This document shows positions 1 through 7,714 of a stretch of 64,000 nucleotides of DNA, in pieces. Location: the NCBI GenBank assembly GCA_036227345.1, contig CP109468.1, positions 5,518,001 to 5,582,000 on the forward strand. Reading direction: 5' to 3'. The first letter of the stretch is position 1. Every line of letters begins with the position of its first letter. Made by a program: the position numbers and the translations under genes. The notes beneath the pieces were generated by a model that did no database searches, was not told the origin of the DNA, and worked only from the letters and a program-made list of their open reading frames with translations. Source of the DNA: Streptomyces sp. NBC_01463. GTDB taxonomy: Bacteria > Actinomycetota > Actinomycetes > Streptomycetales > Streptomycetaceae.

Positions 1-1013
1 AGGAGTTCGTCCCCGCCGCGGTACGGGCGTTCCGCCGTACCGAGCGGGTGCCACGGGCCGGGCCCCGACTTCCCGGCCGTCGACCGCCACCGCGTGCCGT
101 AGGTGCTGCGGTCGCGTGCCTGGACGATTCCGCCATTCACCCGGAGCTCCACATGGATGCGGCTCAAGCCGGCCGTGCGCTGCTCCGGGAGCAGACCGAG
201 CAGGCCGATTCCGCCTTCGCCCGGTGCCCGGCCGACCGCCACCGTCGAGCCGTCCTCCAGCGTGAACCGGGCCTTCACGTCCCCCTCCACCAGCAGCTTC
301 AGCTGGACCGTCGCGGTGCGGGGGCCGTCGTCGAGCAGGCGGCCGCCGTGACTCTGGCAGTGGGGCACGCCGGCGATCATGCGCGGCAGCAGGGCCGCGG
401 ATCCCTTGCGGGTGTCGTACAGCGAGCAACGCCGATCATCGCAACGCCAGTTGCGGTTCACCACGTCGAAGCGGGGGCTGCGCCCCTTCAGTAGTCCCAT
501 CTTCTTGAGCGCGTCCTCCTCCATCTTCATGGAGATGTCCAGCGCACTGGCCACCCCCATGTCGACGGGGACCAGCCGCACCGTGCCGTCGCGGGCGGGG
601 ACCGGTTCCAGGAAGTCGTCCGTGTTGCCCTGGAGCCAGGGGCGGTCGAGGCGTTCGCCCCGGAAGCGGTCGCCGGTGATGACCGGGATGCCGGTGTACT
701 CGCACAGTTCAAGCAGCCGCTCGTCCGCGTCCGGCAGCTCCTCCACCAGGCCCTCGCGGACCCATCGGCCGAGCAGCCGGATGTCGGCCGGATCGGTGAA
801 CTCGCGGCGTCCGCCGAGCCGCAGGCTGGCATCGGCGACGAGGTACAGCCGGATGTCGGGGTCGCGGGCGAGCTCCTTCGCCGCGTCCAGTACGAGCTGC
901 AGCCTGCGCAGGGAGCGCAGCCCCGGTTCACCGAGTCCGCGGTTGCGCACGACGTTGGACAGGTCCACCAGGAAGCAGGCTTCGCTGAAGTCCGTGGTGA
1001 GGTGGTTCTCCAA
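1..1013 (-). CDS. PIN/NYN-like nuclease, zinc-ribbon, FHA protein (3' end cut off by window)
   Basis: Read on the minus strand from a TTG at 1013. An in-frame TAA lies just upstream and a GAGGAAGG ribosome site sits 8 nt before the TTG, which decides the start. The first ~120 residues carry acidic signatures of PIN/NYN-like RNases: LVDLSNV near residue 15, YLVAD, and VITGDRF near residue 107. Around residues 195-225 is a C-x4-C ... C-x2-H cluster that could bind zinc. From about residue 245 comes an FHA domain with GR, LSRIH and D-S-YGT signatures, which would bind phosphothreonine. It still reads open at base 1. It has the same domain order as the protein at 5578-6612, so the two are paralogues divided by a divergent promoter. 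Predicted role: RNA cleavage directed by phosphorylation. The nuclease activity is inferred, not seen. Confidence 0.72.
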   Translation of the reverse strand, partial: MENHLTTDFSEACFLVDLSNVVRNRGLGEPGLRSLRRLQLVLDAAKELARDPDIRLYLVADASLRLGGRREFTDPADIRLLGRWVREGLVEELPDADERLLELCEYTGIPVITGDRFRGERLDRPWLQGNTDDFLEPVPARDGTVRLVPVDMGVASALDISMKMEEDALKKMGLLKGRSPRFDVVNRNWRCDDRRCSLYDTRKGSAALLPRMIAGVPHCQSHGGRLLDDGPRTATVQLKLLVEGDVKARFTLEDGSTVAVGRAPGEGGIGLLGLLPEQRTAGLSRIHVELRVNGGIVQARDRSTYGTRWRSTAGKSGPGPWHPLGTAERPYRGGDEL

Positions 1014-1177
1014 GGAGATCGCCTTCCTCGAAGTCTCGATGCGTTATCTGACTGCATGTGAATTCCGGTGCACAGCAACTATATTGACGTCCACGACAAG
1101 CTCGCAGTTCCGGTGCGGACATCTGGCGCCGCGGGACGGTCGCGGCTTGGCGGAGACGAGAACGTGGGGGCGTTTGC
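1014..1177. promoter_or_regulatory. divergent promoter region with a direct repeat
   Basis: This non-coding gap separates the minus-strand nuclease-FHA gene from the plus-strand signalling operon, so it should hold both promoters. It is less GC-rich than its surroundings around 1050-1095. The 9-mer TTCCGGTGC occurs at 1063-1071 and again at 1108-1116, a possible binding site pair. TTGACG at 1084-1089 resembles a -35 box, but I see no convincing -10 at the right distance. Confidence 0.35.
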
Positions 1178-2101
1178 GTGTCGGAGTGGGGTTCGTTCAT
1201 GGACGAGTCGTCGTCGGCTCCGCCACCGCCCCGTGCGCAGCCCGCCGCCCCCGCGGCTGCCGAGGCCGACGGCTGGGGGAGTTTCGCCGACGAGGCGCCG
1301 GCGGCGGACGCCGCGGCGTCGCCGCCACCGCCGCCCGGACCCCCGCAGGGATTCGTGCGCGGGCACGGCGTCCCCGTTCCTTCCCCCGAGGTCGCGGCCT
1401 CCCTGCTGAGCGCCGGGGAAACCCTGTGGGCGCAGGTGGACGGGGCGCAGGCCGTGCTCGGTTCGGGGTGCCGGGTCGGCGTCGTGCCGGACGAGGACGG
1501 GAACGCCGTGGCGGACGGCTTCAGCGGCTGGCGCCCGGTGACGGTGGTCGACCCGGCCGCGCTCACGGTGAGACTCGTACCGCTGGCGCTGTCGGAACCG
1601 CCGGTCGGCGTCGCGACCCCGGTGGCCGAGCTGTACGCGGACCCCGAGCCGTACACCGCCCCCGCTCCGGGCAGGGCCGGGCCGTTCCCGACCGGGCAGG
1701 GTCCCGACCTCGACGAACTGCTGAACCGGGTGCTGTCGGAGGAGCGGGCCCGCGCCCGGGCCGATGCCGAGGCGGAGGCGCGCCGCGCCGAACAGGAACT
1801 CGCCCGGCTCAAGGGCGAGTTAAAGGACCAGGCGCAGGCCGCGGAGTCCCGGGCCGAGCAGCGCGAACAACGGGCGCAGGAGGCCGCGCGGCGCGCCCAG
1901 GAGTACGCCGAGCAGCAGATCGCGGCCGCGCGTGACGACGCCGCCCGGATCGTCTGGCAGTTGCAGGACCGTGCGCAGCGGGCCGAGGCCGAGATCGCCA
2001 GGCTGACGGGGGAGCTGGCGCGGGCGGAGCAGGCGGGGGTTCTGAGGCATGTGCTGGACCGCCGTCGCCGGGCCGGTGGTGGCCGTGACCAAGGGGCTTG
2101 A
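1178..2101 (+). CDS. coiled-coil protein with duplicated WGSF motif, first gene of signalling operon
   Basis: 307 residues from GTG 1178, preceded by a GGGGG stretch about 8 nt upstream. I do not recognise a catalytic family. Residues 3-10 (EWGSFMDE) and 32-39 (GWGSFADE) are two copies of a W-G-S-F-x-D-E motif in an otherwise Pro/Ala-rich, probably disordered N-terminus. A compact region follows (about 60-150). Residues ~178-287 are a long Ala/Arg/Glu/Gln coiled coil. No signal peptide or membrane segment is visible. It ends 7 nt before the PP2C gene. The repeated short motif plus coiled coil suggests an adaptor or scaffold that docks another member of this operon; the Ser in WGSF could be a phosphorylation target. 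That is inference only. Confidence 0.7.
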   Translation: MSEWGSFMDESSSAPPPPRAQPAAPAAAEADGWGSFADEAPAADAAASPPPPPGPPQGFVRGHGVPVPSPEVAASLLSAGETLWAQVDGAQAVLGSGCRVGVVPDEDGNAVADGFSGWRPVTVVDPAALTVRLVPLALSEPPVGVATPVAELYADPEPYTAPAPGRAGPFPTGQGPDLDELLNRVLSEERARARADAEAEARRAEQELARLKGELKDQAQAAESRAEQREQRAQEAARRAQEYAEQQIAAARDDAARIVWQLQDRAQRAEAEIARLTGELARAEQAGVLRHVLDRRRRAGGGRDQGA

Positions 2102-2108
2102 GGGACAT

Positions 2109-4016
2109 ATGACTGTGCAGCCGGGTGCGGGAGCGCCGGAGTACGGCGCCGTCGCGCTGCCGGAGATAGCCGTGGAATGGCCGCAGGGGCTGGCGCCGAC
2201 GTTGCGCGACAGCGTCGTCGAGGCCCAGAGCCTGGAGGGGGCCGGCCTCGTCGACGCCCTGCCCGGGCTCTGGCCGGTCGTGGACGCGGCGCTGGACCTG
2301 ACAGGGCCCGGGAGCCTGGTCGCCGAATCCGTACGCCATGACGCGTACGAGGGCTGGCAGGTGGCGGCGCTCCCGCGGTACGACCTCGACGGGAAGGTCC
2401 GGCCGCGCGAGCGGCGGGACACCCCGCAGCACGGGGCGCCGCAGCTCAGGGACCGCCGGGCGCTGGTCAGGGCGCTGGTGGGAGCTGTCGCCGAGCGGCC
2501 CTGCCTGGACCTCAGGGACGCGCTCCAGATGCTCGACGTGTTCGCCGGCACCTTCCCGCTCGGGCTGGACGCGGTGTGCCGCCGGCTGCTCGGGCACGAG
2601 CTGAGACAGGGGGTCGCGGCAGGCCTCGCCCCGTTGCACGAGGCACTGGGCCGGAGGGCGCCCGAGGGGGTGTCCGCGCTCTGCTTCCGGGAGAGCGCGG
2701 TCGGCTCGCGCAAGGCGAAGGGCGATCCGGCCACCGACAACGAGGACACCGCCGGGGCGTGGACCGGGCCGAGCGGGATCATGCGGTGTGCGGTCTTCGA
2801 CGGTGTGACCGGTGACGGCGACGGCTCGGGCGGCATCGCGGCGCGGGCCGCGCTGGACCAAGTGCTGCGGCGGTGGCGGCTGGAGGAAGAGTCGAGGCGG
2901 CCTTCCGTAGCGGAGGCGACCGAGGGACGGTTTGGCGGCGGGGCAGGGCTTGCGGGACGGGAGAGTTCCGAGTGGCGTTCGGCTCCGGTGGCGGGGAGCA
3001 CGGAGGAGTGGCCGCGCGCGGATGAGGCGGGGTCTGCGGTGGAGGGCCGTGAGGGGTGGTCGCACGCCGGGGAACCGCGAACGGCTGGTGGGCGGCCTTT
3101 CGGCGGGGCGGGGTCGGCGCGGGAGAGTTCCGAGTGGCGTCCTGGTCCGGCGGCGGAGGGCCGTGAGGAGTGGCCGCGCGCGGATGACGCGGAGTCTGCG
3201 CGGGAGGGTTCCGAATGGCATCCCAGTCCGGTGGCGGAGAGCCGTGAGGAGTGGCCGCGCGCGGGCGGATCCGTGTCTGCGGGGGCGGATGATCCGGACG
3301 AGTGGCCGTCCGGTGGGGGGCCAGGGGCGTCCGGTTGGCCGCATTCCGGCGGGGCGGAGTCCGCGGCGCGGGAGGACGCGCAGTGGTCCGCCGGGGCAGG
3401 GCCCGCGCTGGTGGCGGGGCGACCCGGACCGGGCGGTGAGCCGGGCGGCGGCGGTGGCGAGGTCCCGCTCGGGCCCGGCGAGCTGATCGCCGAACTGGAC
3501 GCGGCCGTGGGCCGGGCCACCGGGGTCGGCAGCGCGGCCGCCGTCCTGGCCACCGTGCACCCCGACGGCACGGCCTCCGTCGTCTCGGTGGGCGACGCCG
3601 AGGCGTGGCTGATCCGGCCCCTGCGCCCGTCCGCCGCAGAGAACCCGTACGCGGCATGGAAGCTGACGCCCGCCCACACCGGTTTCGCGGAACGGCTCAG
3701 GGTGACGGCGGATGCCGAGGGCGAGGAGTCGCAGCTCGTCTCCTTCCTCGGCGGCGGCGCGGCCCGCTGGGCGCACCGCACGTTCCGGGTGGCTCCGGGG
3801 GACCTGCTGCTGCTCGCCTCGGACGGTGCGACCGAGGCGGAGCGGGACCGGTGGTTTGGCTCCGTGCTCGCGGATCTGACGGCACAGCTCGACGTGTCCG
3901 GACGGCCGACCGCGCCCGCACTGGCCGCCGCGCTGGTGCAACGCGCCGAGGCTCTGGGCGGCTGGGACAACGCGACCGCGCTGGTGTGCGCGATGGGGGA
4001 GGCGCAGGACCGATGA
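2109..4016 (+). CDS. PP2C-family protein phosphatase with long Trp-rich repeat insertion
   Basis: 635 residues from ATG 2109, with GAGGG just before it; an in-frame ATG at 2049 would overlap the previous gene and looks less likely. Residues 1-180 are an unassigned helical domain. The PP2C fold follows: NED near residue 210, a VFDGVTGDGDG metal loop near 229, SDG near 570 and DNATAL near 619, so all metal-binding acidic signatures are present. Between the first helix (~262) and the resumed fold (~455) lies a ~190-residue Gly/Glu/Trp-rich insertion. Expected role: dephosphorylation of Ser/Thr targets of the kinase at 6609-7694. Its stop overlaps the vWA start (ATGA at 4013), so the two are probably translationally coupled. 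It is much larger than typical ~240-residue bacterial PP2Cs because of the added domain and the insertion. Confidence 0.85.
   Translation: MTVQPGAGAPEYGAVALPEIAVEWPQGLAPTLRDSVVEAQSLEGAGLVDALPGLWPVVDAALDLTGPGSLVAESVRHDAYEGWQVAALPRYDLDGKVRPRERRDTPQHGAPQLRDRRALVRALVGAVAERPCLDLRDALQMLDVFAGTFPLGLDAVCRRLLGHELRQGVAAGLAPLHEALGRRAPEGVSALCFRESAVGSRKAKGDPATDNEDTAGAWTGPSGIMRCAVFDGVTGDGDGSGGIAARAALDQVLRRWRLEEESRRPSVAEATEGRFGGGAGLAGRESSEWRSAPVAGSTEEWPRADEAGSAVEGREGWSHAGEPRTAGGRPFGGAGSARESSEWRPGPAAEGREEWPRADDAESAREGSEWHPSPVAESREEWPRAGGSVSAGADDPDEWPSGGGPGASGWPHSGGAESAAREDAQWSAGAGPALVAGRPGPGGEPGGGGGEVPLGPGELIAELDAAVGRATGVGSAAAVLATVHPDGTASVVSVGDAEAWLIRPLRPSAAENPYAAWKLTPAHTGFAERLRVTADAEGEESQLVSFLGGGAARWAHRTFRVAPGDLLLLASDGATEAERDRWFGSVLADLTAQLDVSGRPTAPALAAALVQRAEALGGWDNATALVCAMGEAQDR
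2890..3410 (+). repeat. degenerate in-frame tandem repeats inside the PP2C gene
   Basis: Imperfect DNA repeats encode copies of SSEW and of EEWPRA(D/G) separated by Ala/Ser/Glu-rich spacers. EEWPRA copies lie near 3003, 3168 and 3248, and SEW copies near 2968, 3129 and 3211. The same strings recur with few changes (for example GAGTTCCGAGTGGCGT near 2962 and 3124), so the tract probably expanded recently by recombination. The repeats stay in frame with the phosphatase. Confidence 0.75.
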
Positions 4017-5581
4017 CCGAGGACATCAAGATCACGGCGGACCGTCAGGAGGTGCACCTCGGCGAGGTGTTCACGCTGCTGATCGCCCCGCGTGAGCTGG
4101 GCCGAGGCGACCGCGTCGCCGAGGGGGTCGCCTATGTCATCGCCGTCGACGACAGCTACTCCATGGAGATCAGGGCCGATTCGAGCTCCGACGAGTTCGC
4201 GGACCCGGCCGACCCCGACGACCCGAGCCGCAAGCAGGTCGCCGAGGCGGGGGTGCGGGAGCTCGTGGCCGCACTGCCCCACGGCGCGCACGTGGACGTG
4301 CTGACGTTCGCCCAGAACGCCGGAGTCCGCTTCTCCGGCACCGCGGGGGAGCTGCGGCGCCGCGGCAGATGGAACGGGAACATCGACGAGGAACGCCGGT
4401 GGACCAACATCGAGGGCGCGCTGCGGCGCGCGTACGAACGGCTCGCCGGGCAGCGGGCCGCCTCGCGCCGCGTCGTCCTCTTCAGCGACGGCATTCCCAA
4501 CTTCGGCGAGACCGACCCCGGCCGGCTCGCCGCACTCGCCGCCGACGCCGCCGGCCGTGAGCTGCACACCGACGTGATCGGGATCGGCGCGGGCGCCGAC
4601 TTCGGTCTCCTCGAACGGCTCGCCCCGACGGGTCTGCCCGAGCACGTCGCCTCGCGCACGGGCGCGGCCGAGGCGATGAAGCAGATCACCGCCAGGTTCG
4701 CGGCCTACGGCAGGGACGTGGTCGCGGGCAGCGGCGAGCTGGCGGTGGAGATCAACCCGAGCTTCCAGGTGCTCGGCGTCTACCAGCTGGATCCGACCCG
4801 GCGCCGGATCGAGGGTGCGGTCTCCGAGGGCGGCGGGCGGCGGCCCAGCCAGGTGCGGCTGAAGCTCGGCGCGATCGGCTCGGGTGAGGAGGGGCAGCCG
4901 CTGTACGCGCTGCGGCTGCGGGCGCCCGAGCGGATCAGCGCCGGGCCGATCCCCGTACTGAAGGCCACCGGATCCATCGGGACGGGAGCGGACGCCCGGC
5001 CGCTCACCCCCGCCCAGATCGCGCTGCGTACGGTCGACAACCCCTTGTCGCCGATCCTGCAGCCCGACCTCAGCCGGCAGATCGACGCCATCGAGCTGGA
5101 CCGGGAGATCACGGGCCGGATCGCCGCCGCCGGCTCGAAGGCCGAACGGGAGCGGATCTACCAGGAGGGCGTGGAGCGCGCCCGGAGCATCCCCGACCCG
5201 GACCTGGCCGCCGCCTACCAGCGGGCCGGCGGGGGCCTGCGGGAGGGCCTCGACCCCAAGGACGTGGCGAACGAGGCGCGGGCGGCGTCCAGCCGCAGCT
5301 CCACCAAGTCCAAGCGGGACTGGTTCCAGCAGATCCCGGTGGAGTCGCCGGACGAGATCAGGGCGCGGCGCAGGCGCCAGAGCCTCGACGACGATGACGA
5401 CGACGAGTACGGCGAGTACGGGACCGACGCCCCGGCCTACGGGGGCGGCAGCGGTACGTACGGCAGTGGCAGCGGTACGTACGGCAGTGGCGCGTACGGG
5501 AGCGGAGGAACGGGGTACGGCGGCCCGCCCGCCCTGCCCGGCGGGACCACCGAACCGCCGCCCGGCCGGGGGCCGCGGTGA
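4013..5581 (+). CDS. vWA domain protein, TerY-like
   Basis: 522 residues from ATG 4013, overlapping the PP2C stop by 4 nt. The von Willebrand A fold begins near residue 35. Its metal-ion-dependent adhesion site is complete: D-D-S-Y-S near residue 45, WTN in the middle, and FSDG at the start of a later strand. A beta-rich region resembling the C-terminal half of bacterial vWA proteins follows (about 240-330), then a charged helical segment. The tail has a run of six Asp (near 5391) and Gly-Ser-Tyr repeats (TYGSG) at 5440-5530. There is no signal peptide, so it is probably cytoplasmic. In TerY-P systems a vWA protein of this type partners a PP2C phosphatase and a kinase, and all three are present here. 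Likely role: metal-dependent scaffold for protein partners. Confidence 0.85.
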   Translation: MTEDIKITADRQEVHLGEVFTLLIAPRELGRGDRVAEGVAYVIAVDDSYSMEIRADSSSDEFADPADPDDPSRKQVAEAGVRELVAALPHGAHVDVLTFAQNAGVRFSGTAGELRRRGRWNGNIDEERRWTNIEGALRRAYERLAGQRAASRRVVLFSDGIPNFGETDPGRLAALAADAAGRELHTDVIGIGAGADFGLLERLAPTGLPEHVASRTGAAEAMKQITARFAAYGRDVVAGSGELAVEINPSFQVLGVYQLDPTRRRIEGAVSEGGGRRPSQVRLKLGAIGSGEEGQPLYALRLRAPERISAGPIPVLKATGSIGTGADARPLTPAQIALRTVDNPLSPILQPDLSRQIDAIELDREITGRIAAAGSKAERERIYQEGVERARSIPDPDLAAAYQRAGGGLREGLDPKDVANEARAASSRSSTKSKRDWFQQIPVESPDEIRARRRRQSLDDDDDDEYGEYGTDAPAYGGGSGTYGSGSGTYGSGAYGSGGTGYGGPPALPGGTTEPPPGRGPR

Positions 5582-6612
5582 GCGTGCCCGGCGTCATCAT
5601 CGACGCCTCGAACGTGGCGGCGACCCGGAAGCGGCCCTGGCCCTTCTCCCGGGTCGTCGGGGTGCGGGACGCGTGGCTGAGCAAGTACCCGGGCGCCCAG
5701 GCCATCGCGGTGCTCGACGCCACCGTCCGGCCCTTCCTGGACGAACAGCACCTGGTCAGGCAGGCGGAGCGCGAGCAGTGGCTGGAGGTGCACCAGGGCG
5801 ACGCGGACGACCGGATCCTGGCGCTCGCCGCGCAGTTCGGGGCCGCCGTCGTCTCCAGCGACAACTTCCGCTTCGCCCGCCGGGAGCACGCCTGGCTCCA
5901 GGGCAACAACTCCCGGGTGTGGTCGGTCCGCAGGGTCGAGGGGAAAGTCATCTTCAGCCTGCGCCACCTGGGGATCGCCACCGACGCGGAGATCGAGCGC
6001 GACCGGCTCCACAAGCTCGACAAGGCCGGGCTGCTGCGGGAGGACGCCGAGGAACGCTTCCGCTGCACCGATCCGGCCGGGTCGTGTCTGCGCAGGGGCG
6101 TGGTGCTGCTGCCGCGGCAGGTCAACAAGGACGCCAACCGCTGGTACTGCCGGTCCTGCGGCTACGAGGCCGTCGAGGTCGTCGTCGAGCCGCCGCTGCC
6201 CGACGTGCTGGAGGCGGGACCGGTCCTGGTGACCGTGCAGCACGGCTACACGGTCACCAGGACCGTGCCCGTGCCGGCGGAGGGACTCACGCTGGGCAGG
6301 GCGTCGCGCAGCCGCCCGGGGACCACCGACGTCACCGAAGGGCTCGACGCGGACCGGGCCGCCGGCATCAGCCGCTCCCATCTGCGGATCTTCCTCGACG
6401 ACGACGGCCGCCCCATCGCCGAGCACCTGCCGGAGAACAACGCCTCCTTCCTCAACCCGGAGCTGGGCTTCGACGGCGTCCCGCGCACCTCCCGGCTGGC
6501 CGCCGCAACGCCCTACGCGCTGGAGGACGGCGACGAACTCCACCTGGGCCCCGGCACCGTACGGCTGCGGATCAGCAACGGGGCCGAGCCCGAAGGCGGG
6601 TACACCGCGTGA
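5578..6612 (+). CDS. PIN/NYN-like nuclease, zinc-ribbon, FHA protein
   Basis: 344 residues from GTG 5578, overlapping the vWA stop (GTGA). Residues 1-150 look like a Zc3h12a/NYN-type PIN RNase: GVIIDASNV near residue 5, AVLDAT near 40, GDADDRILALA near 78, and VVSSDNFRFAR near 94 supply the acidic residues expected at a metal-dependent RNase site. Residues ~160-200 hold paired cysteines (RCTD ... SC, then YCRSCG), consistent with a zinc ribbon. The C-terminal ~120 residues are an FHA domain with LGR, GISRSHLRI and an N-rich loop. It is a paralogue of the gene at 1-1013. The kinase start overlaps its stop. I infer an RNase effector recruited by phosphothreonine on another component; the nuclease substrate is unknown. 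Confidence 0.78.
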   Translation: MSVPGVIIDASNVAATRKRPWPFSRVVGVRDAWLSKYPGAQAIAVLDATVRPFLDEQHLVRQAEREQWLEVHQGDADDRILALAAQFGAAVVSSDNFRFARREHAWLQGNNSRVWSVRRVEGKVIFSLRHLGIATDAEIERDRLHKLDKAGLLREDAEERFRCTDPAGSCLRRGVVLLPRQVNKDANRWYCRSCGYEAVEVVVEPPLPDVLEAGPVLVTVQHGYTVTRTVPVPAEGLTLGRASRSRPGTTDVTEGLDADRAAGISRSHLRIFLDDDGRPIAEHLPENNASFLNPELGFDGVPRTSRLAAATPYALEDGDELHLGPGTVRLRISNGAEPEGGYTA

Positions 6613-7694
6613 CCCCGTTCGCACCGGGCTGGGTACACGCCGACCACCCCGACTCCCTCGACTCGCCGCGGCTGGCCTGGCTCCCGGAGAGCTACGGCGA
6701 GGACGGCCGGTTCCGCACCAAGAGGCTCCTCGCCGCGGCCGGACAGGGGTACGCCGTGCTCGCCGAGGACCGCTGGTCCGGCGGCGACGTGGTGATCAAG
6801 GGCATGTGGTGGTCGCAGGCGGCGCTGGACAACCCGCGCAACGTCCACGGTGAGCTGGCCGAGCAGAAGAAGCAGCGTGACCAGGGGCTGCGGGCGGCAC
6901 GCCAGGCCGCGCAGCTCACCCAGCAGTGCCCCGTCGTGATCAGCGTCGAGTCCCAGCCCTCCCCGTCCCTGGTCGCGGACGGCCGGCACGGCGGGCAGCC
7001 GGGCGCGGGCGGCGTGCCGTACGAGAGCTTCATCGTCCAGCAGTTCATCGGTCACCACGGCGGCGTCTCGCGCACCCTGCAGGAGGAGATCGACGAACGG
7101 GCCGCGTCGCACCGTCGCTTCAAGCCGGACCAACTGCTCGACCTGGCGGAGCAGTTGTGCAACACCCTGGCCGCGCTGCACGCCGACCGGCACTTCGGGG
7201 ACGAGCACTCCAAGGGCTGGATCCACGCCGACATCAAGCCGGAGAACATCCTCGTCCTCGGGCCGCCCGCCCGGTACGTGCTCATCGACTACGACGCCGC
7301 CGTACAGATCGGCGAACGCATCCGCACCACCACCCGGGCCTACGCCCCGCCGTCCGCCGAAGGCACCGACGAGCCCTCCGAACTCGCCCCGGCATCGGAG
7401 CGGTTCGACATCTACATGCTGGGCGCCACGCTCGCCCACGCCGCCGCGCTGCGCAGGATCACCGACCGGCAGGCCCGCGAGCTGTACGCGGAGGACTTCG
7501 ACGTCAGCGCCCCGGCCCGCCGGTTCGTCGCCAGTCTGCGCTACGGGCCGATCCTCACCAACGCGCTCACGACCTGTCTGTCGGCGAAGAAGTTCCGGCT
7601 GGCCACGGTCGACCGGGTCAGGACCGACCTCGCCCGTGCCCGCAGCGCCACCGCCCTGCAGTCCGCGCTCCGCACCCTGGGAGAGCCCCGATGA
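6609..7694 (+). CDS. Ser/Thr protein kinase of the vWA/PP2C cassette
   Basis: 361 residues from GTG 6609, overlapping the previous stop (GTGA). Kinase landmarks are present: a glycine-loop-like GQGYAVL near residue 39, VVIK with the ATP lysine near 60, WIHADIKPENILV near 205-217 (HAD replaces HRD but keeps the catalytic Asp and Asn), and LIDYDAAV near 228 (DYD in place of DFG, metal Asp kept). RFDIYMLGATLAH matches kinase helix F. It should be active. There is no transmembrane helix or extracellular sensor, unlike the PknB-type kinases at 31819 and 33632; this soluble, divergent type fits TerY-P-like kinases. Its stop overlaps a 7-codon reading frame that leads into the next gene. Confidence 0.85.
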   Translation: MTPFAPGWVHADHPDSLDSPRLAWLPESYGEDGRFRTKRLLAAAGQGYAVLAEDRWSGGDVVIKGMWWSQAALDNPRNVHGELAEQKKQRDQGLRAARQAAQLTQQCPVVISVESQPSPSLVADGRHGGQPGAGGVPYESFIVQQFIGHHGGVSRTLQEEIDERAASHRRFKPDQLLDLAEQLCNTLAALHADRHFGDEHSKGWIHADIKPENILVLGPPARYVLIDYDAAVQIGERIRTTTRAYAPPSAEGTDEPSELAPASERFDIYMLGATLAHAAALRRITDRQARELYAEDFDVSAPARRFVASLRYGPILTNALTTCLSAKKFRLATVDRVRTDLARARSATALQSALRTLGEPR

Positions 7695-7714
7695 ACCGAC
7701 CGGACCCGCGATGA
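7691..7714 (+). other. 7-codon linking ORF between two genes
   Basis: ATG 7691 overlaps the kinase stop (ATGA), encodes MNRPDPR, and its own stop overlaps the ATG of the next large gene at 7711 (ATGA again). With only a weak GGA before 7711, ribosomes may reach the large gene by stepping through this mini-ORF. This is a pattern seen directly; coupling is inference. Confidence 0.35.

Noticed and set aside
1820..4645. 941-residue minus-strand frame across the PP2C and vWA genes
   Set aside because: Low-complexity shadow of real genes whose plus-strand frames carry intact catalytic motifs.
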